Shown piece by piece: positions 35,781 to 45,908 of a DNA stretch of 64,000 nt. The translations under genes were made by a program, and so were the position numbers. The first letter of the stretch is position 1. The number at the start of each line of letters is the position of its first letter. The notes under the pieces are model-generated. The model made no database searches. It was not told the DNA's origin and saw only the letters and a list, made by a program, of their open reading frames with translations. This DNA is from an uncultured Flavobacteriaceae bacterium (GTDB lineage: Bacteria > Bacteroidota > Bacteroidia > Flavobacteriales > Flavobacteriaceae): the NCBI GenBank assembly GCA_943789465.1, contig CALSUF010000002.1, positions 248,001 to 312,000 of the forward strand. Reading direction: 5' to 3'.

Positions 35781-37811
35781 ATGCCCACACAAACAATATT
35801 TTATATTTTTGGATCTGGAATTTTAGCGCTATTCATAGCGCTTTTTCAGTATATATATAAATCTAAACACACTCTGCTACACTGGAGTTTAGCAGGAGTG
35901 AGGTTCATTTCAATTTTTTCATTATTACTCCTTATTATCAATCCAAAGTTTGAAAACAAAGAAAGTAAAATAATTAAACCTACACTTGCGGTTGTTGCAG
36001 ATAACTCTCAATCTGTTAATTACTTAAGCAAAGATAGTGTTGCTTCAAAAGCAGTTCAATCCCTTTTGTACAATGCAGAGATCACTTCAAAATATGACGT
36101 TAAAGTGTTCTCTTTTGGAAAACAGATCAATCAAAATTCAACGCTAACTTTTGAAGATGCTCAAACAAATATTACAAACAGCCTCCGTGAAATAGAGTCC
36201 CTTTACGATTCACAATTAGCGCCTGTTGTTTTAATTTCTGATGGTAATCAAACTATTGGTGAAGATTATGAATTTGCTTCTAAAGATTTAGAACAAGTTG
36301 TTTTTCCGCTGATACTAGGAGATAGTATTGTCCATTCTGATTTAAAGATTCATCAAATTAACGTAAATAAATACACCTATTTAAATAATAAATTTCCTGT
36401 TGAAATTATTACTTCTTACACAGGAAAAACCTCCATACAGTCGGAATTAATAATACAATCTCGCGGTCGAATTATTTACAAAGAACGTCTTCGATTTTCA
36501 CCTACACAAAATTCAATAATAGTAACACCAAAACTCACATCTACAAAGTTAGGTTTGGAGCAGTACCAAGTCACTTTAACTCCTCTTGAAAACGAAAAAA
36601 ACTCGATCAACAATCAAAAATTATTTGCGATAGAGACTATTGACGAATACACCAAAATTGCATTAGTAACTTCGTTGTCACATCCAGATTTAGGGGCGTT
36701 AAAAACTGCTATTGAGACCAATAAACAACGTCTTGTAAAAATATGTTCACCATCTGAATATTTAGCGAACAATGAAACTTATGGTCTTGTGATTTTATAC
36801 CAACCAAATCAAAGTTTTAAACCCATTTTTGACCTTGTAGAAAAAAGAAAATTAAACACATTTATTTTAGCAGGACCTCAAACAGAATGGACATTTCTAA
36901 ATTCCGTACAATCTGATTTCAAACAAGAAATTACAGCACAAAGCGAAAATTATCAAGGAGTTGTCAATCCAAATTTTAATAATTTTTCTGTAGATAATTT
37001 CACGTTTGATTCATATCCACCAATAACATCAGAATTTGGCGATATAACTATAAACGTCCCCCATGAAACTTTGGTATTCAAATCAATTAACGGTATTTCT
37101 TTACGAGAACCACTCTTGTTTACTTATGAAAATAATTACAGTCGGACCGCTGTGTTGTTAGCTGAAAATTTGTGGAAATGGCGCATTCATTCCTTCCGTG
37201 AAGATCAAAATTTTGAAACATTTGATTCGTTTATGGCGAAACTAATTCAATATTTAAACATCAAAAGTCAAAAAACACGACTCTTTGTTAAGTATGAATC
37301 TATTTATGATGGAAGTTCACCTTTAGAAATATCCGCTCAATTTTTTAATAAAAACTACGAGCCAAACCCAAATGCAGATTTAAAAATCATACTCCATAAC
37401 AACGCAACCGATGAATTTATTGAATATCCGATGATGGCGATTCAAAATAATTATGTTGTGAATTTGAGTGCATTAGAACCAGGAGGATATTCATTTGAAG
37501 TATATGTAAATGGCGGTACGCATCGTTTCAACGGAGCTATTGAAATTTTAGAATTTAACATAGAAAAACAATTTGTAAATGCTAATGTTCAAGATTTAAA
37601 ACAGCTTGCGATTTACACAAAAGGAACTTCTTATTTTGATACTCAAATGGACGAATTAATATCAAAGTTAATTTCTGATAAACGCTTTTCAAATATTCAA
37701 AAATTTAGTAAAAAAGCAGTACATTTGATTTCTGTAAAACTATGGTTGCTGATTCTTTTATTTAGTTTGGCAACTGAATGGTTGTTAAGAAAATACAACG
37801 GACTTATTTAA
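35781..37811 (+). CDS. Membrane protein with VWA-like domain, function unknown
   Basis: A 676-residue protein with two N-terminal membrane helices (about 5-25 and 38-57) and one near the C-terminus (about 650-668). Between them lies a domain that resembles von Willebrand factor A: VVADNSQSV near 74 has the DxSxS metal motif, and VLISDGNQTIG near 150 the later Asp. Further beta-rich domains follow. The layout is like BatA/BatB-type or large Bacteroidota aerotolerance-like proteins, but no MoxR ATPase or Bat genes are adjacent. It is 19 bases upstream of the SPFH gene. Confidence 0.75.
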   Translation: MPTQTIFYIFGSGILALFIALFQYIYKSKHTLLHWSLAGVRFISIFSLLLLIINPKFENKESKIIKPTLAVVADNSQSVNYLSKDSVASKAVQSLLYNAEITSKYDVKVFSFGKQINQNSTLTFEDAQTNITNSLREIESLYDSQLAPVVLISDGNQTIGEDYEFASKDLEQVVFPLILGDSIVHSDLKIHQINVNKYTYLNNKFPVEIITSYTGKTSIQSELIIQSRGRIIYKERLRFSPTQNSIIVTPKLTSTKLGLEQYQVTLTPLENEKNSINNQKLFAIETIDEYTKIALVTSLSHPDLGALKTAIETNKQRLVKICSPSEYLANNETYGLVILYQPNQSFKPIFDLVEKRKLNTFILAGPQTEWTFLNSVQSDFKQEITAQSENYQGVVNPNFNNFSVDNFTFDSYPPITSEFGDITINVPHETLVFKSINGISLREPLLFTYENNYSRTAVLLAENLWKWRIHSFREDQNFETFDSFMAKLIQYLNIKSQKTRLFVKYESIYDGSSPLEISAQFFNKNYEPNPNADLKIILHNNATDEFIEYPMMAIQNNYVVNLSALEPGGYSFEVYVNGGTHRFNGAIEILEFNIEKQFVNANVQDLKQLAIYTKGTSYFDTQMDELISKLISDKRFSNIQKFSKKAVHLISVKLWLLILLFSLATEWLLRKYNGLI

Positions 37812-37830
37812 TAATTTTAAAAACAAAAAA

Positions 37831-38643
37831 ATGCAAAACTTTCCTAAAATCGGATTACCCGTTATTTTTATAATTGGTGCACTAATTATTTTAATATCAA
37901 AAACAGCTGTAACGATCGGCCCTGGTGAGGGTGGGGTGTTATTTGAGCGTTTTGGCGATGGAATCAATACGGATAAAACCTACGGAGAAGGCTTTCAAAT
38001 TGTAGCCCCTTGGAATAGCATGTTAATTCATAAAGTGAGACAACAGTCTATTTCAGATGAAATGAATGTTCTTTCTGTAAACGGACTAGAAGTTAAAGTT
38101 AATGGTACAATATGGTATGAGCCAGAATTTGAGAATCTTGGAAAACTTATTAAAACTAAAGGAGAAGATTATGAAAACGAACTTTTAGGCCCAGCGGTTA
38201 ATGCTGCAGCAAGAAGTGTAGTTGGACGTTATACTCCAGAACAATTGTATTCTAGTAAGCGTGATGTTATCGAGCAAGAAATTCTTGATGAAGTCGTGAA
38301 TTTATTAGACGGTCAGTTTTTAAACGTGAAACGTGTACTTGTTGAAGATGTTAAACTTCCAAACACGATTAAAAATGCAATTGAAAGCAAATTAAAACAA
38401 GAGCAAGAATCACTTGAATATGAATTTAGATTAGTAACTGCAGATAAAGAAGCTCAAAAAGTACGTATTGAAGCACAAGGTAAAGCAGATGCCAACAAAA
38501 TTTTGAGTGCATCACTTAACGATCGTATCCTTCAAGATAAAGGAATTGAAGCTACAGTTAAATTATCTGAATCTCCCAACAGCAAAGTGATTGTTATTGG
38601 ATCTGGAAAAAACGGATTGCCAATTATATTAGGGAACCAATAA
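37831..38643 (+). CDS. SPFH/prohibitin family membrane protein
   Basis: A 270-residue protein with an N-terminal membrane helix (about 7-27, GLPVIFIIGALIILISKTAV) followed by the SPFH domain (GEGGVLFERFGDGIN ... RSVVGRYTPEQLYSSKRDVIEQEI) and a Glu/Lys/Ala-rich helix, ending in LPIILGNQ. Bacterial prohibitins form oligomeric rings or membrane scaffolds and often work with FtsH-type proteases, none of which is encoded here. It is 19 bases after the VWA-type gene and upstream of the his leader. Confidence 0.88.
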   Translation: MQNFPKIGLPVIFIIGALIILISKTAVTIGPGEGGVLFERFGDGINTDKTYGEGFQIVAPWNSMLIHKVRQQSISDEMNVLSVNGLEVKVNGTIWYEPEFENLGKLIKTKGEDYENELLGPAVNAAARSVVGRYTPEQLYSSKRDVIEQEILDEVVNLLDGQFLNVKRVLVEDVKLPNTIKNAIESKLKQEQESLEYEFRLVTADKEAQKVRIEAQGKADANKILSASLNDRILQDKGIEATVKLSESPNSKVIVIGSGKNGLPIILGNQ

Positions 38644-38758
38644 ATATTAACTATTAAGTAGCTATTTAAGCGCTATTTTAAGAAATCCATAATTTTCAAA
38701 AATAAGTTAGGTTTAAATTATTTATTTTTTGAATATTTGTAATCACAATATAATTGCA

Positions 38759-38815
38759 ATGAAATCATACATAGTTATCCATCATCATTTATTAACTGGC
38801 TGTCAAGCGAGGTAA
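38759..38815 (+). CDS. hisL: his operon leader peptide
   Basis: An 18-codon frame with three consecutive CAT histidine codons (38780-38788): MKSYIVIHHHLLTGCQAR. It lies in a 256-base gap, 141 bases before hisG, followed by a terminator hairpin. A near-consensus -7 box AATATTTG is at 38732-38739. When histidyl-tRNA is scarce a ribosome would pause at the CAT codons; when it is plentiful it would reach the stop at 38813 and cover the TCAAGCG stretch. The frame, the codons, and the structure agree, which is why I call it a gene despite its size. Confidence 0.8.
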   Translation: MKSYIVIHHHLLTGCQAR

Positions 38816-38881
38816 TCATATGTAGGATACTATTTTAAACTATATACGGACCCGTTTGAGCAATCAAGCGGGTCTTTTTTT
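38803..38881 (+). promoter_or_regulatory. his operon transcription attenuator
   Basis: The terminator is an 11-pair stem (38849-38859 with 38864-38874, one G-U) followed by seven T. The leader's last codons hold TCAAGCG (38803-38809), a near copy of the terminator's 3' arm, so it can pair with the 5' arm (CGTTTGA, 38853-38859) to form an antiterminator. The two pairings are mutually exclusive, as in leader-peptide attenuation of amino acid operons. Confidence 0.75.
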
Positions 38882-38899
38882 ATACTAAAACAAAGACTA

Positions 38900-39757
38900 A
38901 TGAATACTTTAAAAATTGCTGTTCAAAAATCCGGACGTCTTAAAGACGATTCTATGAAACTTTTAAAAGACATTGGAATCTCTATAGATAATGGAAAGGA
39001 TCAACTCAAAGCTACTGCTACTAATTTTCCTGTCGAAGTTTTTTACCTTCGTAATGGCGACATTCCACAATACCTAAAAGACGGAGTCGTTGATGCCGCT
39101 ATTATTGGAAATAATGTTCTTGTGGAAAAAGGCAACACCATAGAATATGTTGCTAAATTAGGATTTTCAAAATGTAGAGTGTCTATTGCAGTTCCAAAAT
39201 CTATGGATTATCAGTCGCTCAACGATTTAAACGGTAAACAAATTGCAACGTCATATCCCAATACCGTTAATGCCTTTTTAGAAAAAAATAATATTAATGC
39301 GAGTATCCATGTCATTAATGGCTCTGTTGAAATTGCGCCAAATATAGGACTAGCCGAAGCAATTGTGGACATCGTTTCTACAGGAGGAACTTTGTTTAAA
39401 AATAATTTAGTTGAGAAGGAAATAATTTTAAAATCGGAAGCTGTTTTAGCAGTATCACCTACCATAAAAGAAGCTCAAAAAGTTGTTCTAGATAAAATAA
39501 AATTTCGTATTGAAGCAGTCCTCAAAGGGCAATCATCAAAATATGTACTCCTGAATGCACCAAATGACAGTTTAGAAGCGATTATCAATCTTCTACCAGG
39601 AATGAAAAGCCCTACAGTTCTTCCATTAGCAGAATCAGGTTGGAGCTCTGTGCATAGTGTGATTGATAGATATCAATTTTGGGATATTATAGACGATTTA
39701 AAAGCATTAGGTGCCGAAGGGATCTTAATATGTCCAATCGAAAAAATGGTACTCTAA
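38900..39757 (+). CDS. hisG: ATP phosphoribosyltransferase
   Basis: First and committed enzyme of histidine synthesis, joining ATP and PRPP. The 285 residues are the long form with a C-terminal ACT-like regulatory domain (about 215-285), so histidine feedback is expected without HisZ. Visible segments: IAVQKSGRLKDDSMKLLKD at the start and VEIAPNIGLAEAIVDIVSTGGT for PRPP binding. Its TAA overlaps the hisD ATG by one base. Confidence 0.95.
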   Translation: MNTLKIAVQKSGRLKDDSMKLLKDIGISIDNGKDQLKATATNFPVEVFYLRNGDIPQYLKDGVVDAAIIGNNVLVEKGNTIEYVAKLGFSKCRVSIAVPKSMDYQSLNDLNGKQIATSYPNTVNAFLEKNNINASIHVINGSVEIAPNIGLAEAIVDIVSTGGTLFKNNLVEKEIILKSEAVLAVSPTIKEAQKVVLDKIKFRIEAVLKGQSSKYVLLNAPNDSLEAIINLLPGMKSPTVLPLAESGWSSVHSVIDRYQFWDIIDDLKALGAEGILICPIEKMVL

Positions 39758-41055
39758 TGGCAGCTCTAATAAAATATCCAGTTAAAGAAACTTGGGAAGT
39801 TCTACTACAACGTCCTACACAATCTGTAGAAGCTATTGAATCGGTTGTTAATGACGTTTTTTTAGCGGTTAAACAACAGGGTGATACGGCAATAACACGC
39901 TATACCAAACAGTTTGATAAAGTTGAATTAGACTCCATAGTCGTATCTCAAAAAGAAATTGATGACGCAACAGCAGCGGTTTCAGAAGATTTAAAGACGG
40001 CAATTCAACAAGCCAAATCAAATATTGAAGTATTTCATAATGCACAAAAAACAACTAAAGTCGATGTAGAAACGCAGCCTGGCGTACGTTGTTGGCAAGA
40101 GAAACGACCTATAGAAAATGTAGGTTTATACATCCCTGGTGGAACAGCACCTTTATTTTCAACAGTACTTATGCTTGCCGTTCCAGCTAAAATTGCAGGG
40201 TGTAAAAATATCGTTTTATGCAGCCCACCAAATAGTGAAGGATCAATTGCCAACGAAATTTTATATACAGCGGCTTTATGTGGAATTACAACCATTCTCA
40301 AGGTAGGAGGAATTCAAGCCATTGCAGGACTAACGTTTGGAACTTCTTCTATTCCCAAGGTTTCAAAACTATTTGGTCCAGGAAATCAATATGTAACAGT
40401 GGCAAAACAATTGGCTACCAAATATGGTGTGGCGATTGATATGCCTGCTGGTCCGAGTGAACTTCTAATCATGGCTGATAAAAATGCGAATCCTGCCTTT
40501 GTTGCATCTGATTTATTAAGTCAAGCAGAACATGGTGTTGATAGTCAGGTGATTTTAGTGTCAACAGATGAAAAGATGCTTTTGGATACTGCCATAGAAG
40601 TCCAACTTCAAACTCAAGACTTAAACCGTAAATTGATTGTAGAAAAAGCTCTTGAAAACATGAAACTTATTTTAGTTGAATCAGATCAAGAAGCAGTGGA
40701 TTTAATTAATTTTTATGGTCCAGAGCATTATATTATCAGTACAGATAATAATTCGTTTTATATTGATAAAGTGATCAATGCAGGTTCTGTATTTATCGGA
40801 AAATACACCCCGGAGAGTGCAGGCGATTATGCTTCTGGAACCAACCACACATTACCAACAAATGGCTATGCAAAAGCCTATTCAGGTGTGAATTTAGATA
40901 GTTTTTTAAAACATATCACCTTTCAAGAAATCACCAAAGAGGGACTATCAACAATAGGAAATACCATTGAACTGATGGCTGAAGCCGAGGGCTTGATGGC
41001 ACACAAAAACGCGGTTTCAATCCGCCTAAAATCTATTGGTGATGAATCTAAATAA
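39757..41055 (+). CDS. hisD: Histidinol dehydrogenase
   Basis: NAD- and zinc-dependent enzyme for the last two steps to histidine. 432 residues from the ATG at 39757, which overlaps the hisG stop by one base. An open frame starting at 39679 lies inside hisG and would give an extra 26 residues with no family match. Signatures are GGTAPLFSTVLMLAVPAKIAG, MPAGPSELLIMAD, and the zinc-site region LSQAEHGVDSQVIL plus GTNHTLPT. The 3' end overlaps hisC by 14 bases. Confidence 0.95.
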   Translation: MAALIKYPVKETWEVLLQRPTQSVEAIESVVNDVFLAVKQQGDTAITRYTKQFDKVELDSIVVSQKEIDDATAAVSEDLKTAIQQAKSNIEVFHNAQKTTKVDVETQPGVRCWQEKRPIENVGLYIPGGTAPLFSTVLMLAVPAKIAGCKNIVLCSPPNSEGSIANEILYTAALCGITTILKVGGIQAIAGLTFGTSSIPKVSKLFGPGNQYVTVAKQLATKYGVAIDMPAGPSELLIMADKNANPAFVASDLLSQAEHGVDSQVILVSTDEKMLLDTAIEVQLQTQDLNRKLIVEKALENMKLILVESDQEAVDLINFYGPEHYIISTDNNSFYIDKVINAGSVFIGKYTPESAGDYASGTNHTLPTNGYAKAYSGVNLDSFLKHITFQEITKEGLSTIGNTIELMAEAEGLMAHKNAVSIRLKSIGDESK

Positions 41056-42079
41056 ATTACTTCGAAAGAATATATTGGGAATGAAAGCCTATTCGTCTGC
41101 ACGAGATGAATACAAAGATTTAGAATCAGATATGGTGTTTTTAGATGCCAATGAAAATCCTTTTGATACGCTACTAAATCGCTATCCAGATCCACAGCAA
41201 AATCGTTTAAAGCAAATTATTGCAAAGCAAAGGACTGTATCCACAGATCATATATTGTTAGGAAATGGGAGTGATGAAGTTTTGGATTTAATTTTCAGAG
41301 CCTTTTGTGAACCCAACAAAGATAGTATTCTGACATTACCTCCCACATATGGAATGTATGATGTATTGGCAAATTTGAATGCCATAGAAAACATTCAAGT
41401 TCCCTTATCGCCAGATTTCCAGCTTGAAGTCGATTCCATTTTAGACGCAATTCAACCTCAAACAAAATTACTATTTATTTGTTCGCCCAATAATCCTTCT
41501 GGAAATACTGTTGATCGAAAAGCTATAGAACGCCTTTTAAACGGTTTTAAAGGAGTGGTAGTCATAGACGAAGCCTATATTGATTTCTCTAATGAAGTGA
41601 GCTGGACAGCGTATTTAAACATGTATCCGAATCTAATTGTAACACAAACACTTTCTAAAGCATATGGGCTTGCGGGCATCCGATTAGGAATTTGTTTTGC
41701 GTCGAAAGCTATTATTGCCGTATTAAATAAGATAAAACCACCTTATAACATCAATTCACTTACACAAGATGCTGCCATTAAAGCACTTGAAAACAAAACT
41801 ATTGTTGATGCTCAAGTTGAAACGCTTTTAAACCAACGCAACAGCTTAATCAACGCCTTTAAATCTGTTTCTTTTATTAAGAAGATATATCCCTCAGAAG
41901 CAAATTTTATATTAATCAAAGTTGATGACGCTAATAAGCGTTATGATGAACTTATAAAAAACGGCATTGTTGTAAGAAATCGTAGCTCACAATTGCATTG
42001 TGAAAATTGTCTTAGAATCACAGTAGGAACATCTTCTGAAAACACACAACTATTAACACTATTAAATACCCTCATATGA
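41042..42079 (+). CDS. hisC: Histidinol-phosphate aminotransferase
   Basis: PLP enzyme making histidinol phosphate. 345 residues from the ATG at 41042; the in-frame TTG and GTG just before it are unlikely starts. K206 in [14 protein letters not shown] binds PLP, and [10 protein letters not shown] and CSPNNPSGN are family marks. The gene overlaps hisD by 14 bases and hisB by 4 (ATGA). Confidence 0.94.
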   Translation: MNLNKLLRKNILGMKAYSSARDEYKDLESDMVFLDANENPFDTLLNRYPDPQQNRLKQIIAKQRTVSTDHILLGNGSDEVLDLIFRAFCEPNKDSILTLPPTYGMYDVLANLNAIENIQVPLSPDFQLEVDSILDAIQPQTKLLFICSPNNPSGNTVDRKAIERLLNGFKGVVVIDEAYIDFSNEVSWTAYLNMYPNLIVTQTLSKAYGLAGIRLGICFASKAIIAVLNKIKPPYNINSLTQDAAIKALENKTIVDAQVETLLNQRNSLINAFKSVSFIKKIYPSEANFILIKVDDANKRYDELIKNGIVVRNRSSQLHCENCLRITVGTSSENTQLLTLLNTLI

Positions 42080-43212
42080 AACCCGTATTATTTATAGATC
42101 GAGATGGAACGCTTATCCGAGAACCTGCGGATGAACAAATTGATGCTTTTGAAAAGTTAGAATTTTATCCTGATGTATTTTCGAATTTAAAGAAGATTTG
42201 TCATGAATTAGATTTCGAAATTGTAATGATTACCAATCAAGATGGTTTGGGTACAGAAGTGTATCCAGAACACACGTTTTGGCCCATACATAATTTCATC
42301 CTTGACACTTTTAAGAATCAAGGGATTGTGTTTGAGAAACAATTCATTGATCGCACTTTTGCGAAAGACAATGCACCAACACGAAAACCGCAAACTGGCT
42401 TATTAACTGAATACTTTTCAGAAGCCTATGATTTAAAAAACTCTTTTGTAATTGGGGATCGTTTAACAGATGTAGAACTCGCTAAGAATTTAGGCTGTAA
42501 GGGTATTTATATCAATGATGAAACCCATTTAGGGGAACATGAAATATCGGTCAAACAAGAAGACTTAACCTCTTTTATTGCCTTAGAGACCAACCAATGG
42601 GAACACATCTATAGTTTTTTAAAGGCAAAACAACGTGTGGGAAGCATTGTGAGAAATACCAACGAAACTAAAATAGACATCACCGTTAATTTGGACGGCA
42701 CAGGAAAAAGTCAAATCGATACTGGAATTCCCTTTTTTGATCATATGCTAGACCAAATTGCGCGACATGGTCAAATGGATTTGGATATCAAAGTTGTTGG
42801 AGATCTTGAAGTCGATGAACACCATACCATTGAAGATACTGCCATTGCTTTAGGGAATTTATTTAATTCCGCATTAGGCTCGAAACTCGGTATAGAACGC
42901 TATGGATTTTGTTTGCCTATGGATGATTGTTTGGCACAAGTCGCCATTGATTTTGGGGGTCGTAATTGGCTAGTTTGGGACGCTGATTTTAAACGTGAAT
43001 ACGTTGGTAAAATGCCCACAGAAATGTTTATGCATTTTTTTAAATCCTTTACGGATGGCGCCCGATGTAATTTGAATATTAAAGCTGAGGGCACAAATGA
43101 GCACCACAAAATTGAAGCGATTTTTAAGGCCTTTGCTAAAGCTATAAAAATGGCGGTTAAACGCGATGTAAATAAAATGATATTACCTTCAACCAAAGGA
43201 ACACTAGACTAA
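42076..43212 (+). CDS. hisB: Bifunctional histidinol-phosphatase/imidazoleglycerol-phosphate dehydratase
   Basis: Fused enzyme like that of E. coli. Residues 1 to about 165 are a HAD phosphatase: DRDGTL at 8-13, MITNQDG, and [15 protein letters not shown]. Residues about 190-378 are the dehydratase with its two HHxxE metal motifs, DEHHTIEDT and NEHHKIEA. Many bacteria encode the two activities separately, so the fusion, in the gene order GDCBHAFIE, is shared with enterobacteria and some Bacteroidota. No sign of recent transfer in base use. Confidence 0.95.
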   Translation: MKPVLFIDRDGTLIREPADEQIDAFEKLEFYPDVFSNLKKICHELDFEIVMITNQDGLGTEVYPEHTFWPIHNFILDTFKNQGIVFEKQFIDRTFAKDNAPTRKPQTGLLTEYFSEAYDLKNSFVIGDRLTDVELAKNLGCKGIYINDETHLGEHEISVKQEDLTSFIALETNQWEHIYSFLKAKQRVGSIVRNTNETKIDITVNLDGTGKSQIDTGIPFFDHMLDQIARHGQMDLDIKVVGDLEVDEHHTIEDTAIALGNLFNSALGSKLGIERYGFCLPMDDCLAQVAIDFGGRNWLVWDADFKREYVGKMPTEMFMHFFKSFTDGARCNLNIKAEGTNEHHKIEAIFKAFAKAIKMAVKRDVNKMILPSTKGTLD

Positions 43213-43794
43213 ATGAATGTTATAATAATCGATTACGGCGCAGGAAATATTCAGAGTATTCAATTTGCATTTCAACGTTTAGGCATAAACGCTAAACTTT
43301 CGAATTCTATTGAAGAAATTTTGAGTGCCGATAAAGTGATATTCCCTGGAGTTGGCGAAGCAAGTCAGGCGATGCAAATGCTTAAAAAATCAAAATTAGA
43401 CCTCATAATTCCAACACTTAAACAAGACGTATTAGGGATTTGTTTGGGGATGCAATTATTGTGTAAGCATACCGAAGAGGGAAATACCAAAGGACTTGGC
43501 GTTTTTGATGTTGATGTGAAACGGTTTTCTAGCGCTGTTAAAGTTCCACATATGGGATGGAATACCATTCAAAACTTACAATCAGGTTTACTAAAAAATA
43601 TCCCTGAAGAGAGCTATATGTACTCTGTTCACAGTTATTATGCTAGTATTGGAAAGCAAACCATAGCACGTTCTCAATATGATCTTGAATTTTCGGCAGC
43701 ATTGCAATCTGATAATTTTTATGGTGTGCAATTTCACCCCGAAAAGAGCAGTAAAGATGGTGCTCAATTATTACAAAACTTTTTAAATTTATAA
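43213..43794 (+). CDS. hisH: Imidazole glycerol phosphate synthase, glutaminase subunit
   Basis: Class I glutamine amidotransferase that feeds ammonia to HisF. 193 residues: nucleophile C77 in [10 protein letters not shown], His and Glu in FHPEKSS near the C-terminus, and the N-terminal DYGAGNIQS. It begins directly after the hisB stop. Confidence 0.95.
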   Translation: MNVIIIDYGAGNIQSIQFAFQRLGINAKLSNSIEEILSADKVIFPGVGEASQAMQMLKKSKLDLIIPTLKQDVLGICLGMQLLCKHTEEGNTKGLGVFDVDVKRFSSAVKVPHMGWNTIQNLQSGLLKNIPEESYMYSVHSYYASIGKQTIARSQYDLEFSAALQSDNFYGVQFHPEKSSKDGAQLLQNFLNL

Positions 43795-43795
43795 C

Positions 43796-44524
43796 ATGCG
43801 AATTATTCCAGCAATAGATATTATCAATGGACAGTGTGTACGCCTCACAAAAGGTGATTATAGTACAAAAAAAGTCTATAATGAAAACCCTTTAGAGGTT
43901 GCTAAAATGTTTGAAGACGTCGGTATTGAACATCTGCATGTTGTAGATTTAGATGGTGCTAAAGCACAACATATTATCAACCACAACATCTTAGAGAGTA
44001 TAGCGTCAAAAACGAATTTACAAGTAGATTTTGGTGGCGGATTAAAATCAGATGAAGATCTAAAAATAGCTTTTGAATCAGGTGCCCATCAAGTGACCGG
44101 AGGAAGTATTGCGGTTAAAAATCCAGCAAAGTTTCTAAATTGGTTGGAAATCTACGGAGCTGATAAAATTATTTTAGGTGCGGATTGTTTAGATCAAAAA
44201 GTAGCCATTCAAGGGTGGCAAGAAGAGAGTGATAAAGAAGTGATTGCATTTATAAAAGAGTTTGTTGCCAAAGGGGTATCCTATGTGATTTGTACAGATA
44301 TTTCCAAAGATGGAATGTTGCAAGGCCCATCGTTTGAGTTATATGAAACGATTTTATCCACAGTTCATCCTGTAAAACTAATTGCTTCGGGAGGTATCTC
44401 TACGTTTGATGAATTGCCAAAATTAGACAATTTAGGCTGCGAAGGTGTCATTATTGGCAAAGCTATTTACGAAAGAAATATCAGCTTAAAACAATTAGAA
44501 ACCTATCAACTAAACCGTTCATAA
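43796..44524 (+). CDS. hisA: ProFAR isomerase
   Basis: Phosphoribosylformimino-AICAR-P isomerase, a TIM barrel of 242 residues. Start [16 protein letters not shown] with catalytic Asp8; second half has [14 protein letters not shown] with the other Asp, and phosphate loops DFGGGLK and ASGGIS. Its gene starts 1 base after hisH and ends 2 bases before hisF. Confidence 0.95.
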   Translation: MRIIPAIDIINGQCVRLTKGDYSTKKVYNENPLEVAKMFEDVGIEHLHVVDLDGAKAQHIINHNILESIASKTNLQVDFGGGLKSDEDLKIAFESGAHQVTGGSIAVKNPAKFLNWLEIYGADKIILGADCLDQKVAIQGWQEESDKEVIAFIKEFVAKGVSYVICTDISKDGMLQGPSFELYETILSTVHPVKLIASGGISTFDELPKLDNLGCEGVIIGKAIYERNISLKQLETYQLNRS

Positions 44525-44526
44525 TT

Positions 44527-45282
44527 ATGTTAGCCAAACGAATTATTCCATGTTTAGATATTAAGAACGGACGCACAGTTAAAGGGGTAAATTTTCTAAA
44601 TCTTAGAGATGCAGGTGATCCAGTAGCATTAGCCAAACAATATGCAGAAAATGGTGCTGATGAATTGGTGTTTTTAGATATTTCGGCAACTTTAGAATCG
44701 CGCTCAACAACTATAGATATGGTTCGGAACGTGGCGGAACATATTGATATTCCGTTTACTGTAGGTGGAGGTGTCAGCACCAAAGATGGTGTGGAGTTAT
44801 TATTAAAATCTGGAGCAGACAAGGTGGGAGTGAACTCTGCTGCCATCAAACGCCCAGAGCTCGTTAACGAGCTTTCTAAGGCTTTTGGAAACCAGTGTAT
44901 TGTGGTGGCAATTGATGCTAAACAAGTGGACGGCAAATGGCTTGTGCATTTGGCTGGCGGTACCATTCCAACAGATTTAGATTTATTTGAATGGGCTAAA
45001 GAGGTGGAAACTCGTGGCGCTGGTGAAATTTTATTCACCTCAATGAATAATGATGGCGTAAAAACTGGCTTCGCCAATTCGGCACTTGCACAATTGTCTG
45101 AAACGGTAAACATTCCTATCATTGCATCTGGTGGTGCAGGAACCATTCAACATTTTGTGGATGTGTTTACGGAGGGTAAAGCCGACGCTGCCTTAGCAGC
45201 AAGTGTATTTCACTTTGGTGAAATTGCTATAAATGATTTAAAACAAGAATTACAATCAAATAAAATTAACATACGACTCTAA
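44527..45282 (+). CDS. hisF: Imidazole glycerol phosphate synthase, cyclase subunit
   Basis: TIM barrel paralogous to HisA that closes the imidazole ring with ammonia from HisH. 251 residues: [16 protein letters not shown] with the catalytic Asp near 11, [23 protein letters not shown] with the second Asp, and ASGGAGT. The stop overlaps the hisI start by one base. Confidence 0.95.
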   Translation: MLAKRIIPCLDIKNGRTVKGVNFLNLRDAGDPVALAKQYAENGADELVFLDISATLESRSTTIDMVRNVAEHIDIPFTVGGGVSTKDGVELLLKSGADKVGVNSAAIKRPELVNELSKAFGNQCIVVAIDAKQVDGKWLVHLAGGTIPTDLDLFEWAKEVETRGAGEILFTSMNNDGVKTGFANSALAQLSETVNIPIIASGGAGTIQHFVDVFTEGKADAALAASVFHFGEIAINDLKQELQSNKINIRL

Positions 45283-45872
45283 TGGAAATTACTTATAACA
45301 GTGAAGGATTAATCCCCGCAATTATTCAAGATTCGACAACCAAAACCGTTTTAATGCTCGGCTATATGAATGCTGAAGCGGTTTCTAAAACTTTGGAAAC
45401 AAATAAGGTGACCTTTTTTAGTCGCAGTAAACAACGTCTTTGGACCAAAGGGGAGGAGAGTGGTAATTTTCTTAGTTTAGACAGTTTGAAAAATGATTGT
45501 GATAACGATACGTTATTAATCCAAGCAACACCTCATGGTCCAACCTGTCACAAAGGAACAGACAATTGTTGGAGTGAATCCAATGTTGAATCTTTTGGGT
45601 TTATATCAACGCTCGAAACGATTATTGCAGACCGAAAAGAAAATGCGTCTTCAGAAACGTCTTATGTCTCTGAATTGTTTGAGAAAGGGCTTAATAAAAT
45701 AGCTCAAAAAGTAGGAGAGGAGGCGGTTGAAGTTGTAATTGAAGCCAAAGACGACAACGATGATTTGTTTTTAAATGAAAGTGCCGACTTGTTATTTCAT
45801 TACTTAATTTTGTTGCAAGCCAAAGGGTTTAAATTCGAAAACGTGGTTGATGTTCTAAAATCCAGGCATTAA
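45282..45872 (+). CDS. hisIE: Phosphoribosyl-AMP cyclohydrolase/phosphoribosyl-ATP pyrophosphatase
   Basis: Fused enzyme for steps 2 and 3. Residues 1-110 are the cyclohydrolase: MLGYMNAEAV, FFSRSKQRLWTKGEESGN, and the metal ligands in DCDNDTLL-like and GPTCHKG. Residues about 115-196 are the helical pyrophosphatase with KVGEEAVEVVIEAK and ADLLFHYLILL. Last gene of the his operon; truA follows after 36 bases. Confidence 0.95.
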   Translation: MEITYNSEGLIPAIIQDSTTKTVLMLGYMNAEAVSKTLETNKVTFFSRSKQRLWTKGEESGNFLSLDSLKNDCDNDTLLIQATPHGPTCHKGTDNCWSESNVESFGFISTLETIIADRKENASSETSYVSELFEKGLNKIAQKVGEEAVEVVIEAKDDNDDLFLNESADLLFHYLILLQAKGFKFENVVDVLKSRH

Positions 45873-45908
45873 TTTTGTAACTCTTTTTAAAATTCCGACC
45901 TTGTAGAC

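Noticed and set aside
39679..39756. N-terminal extension of hisD inside hisG
   Set aside because: The extra residues do not fit HisD, and the TAATG overlap at 39755-39759 gives the usual coupled start.
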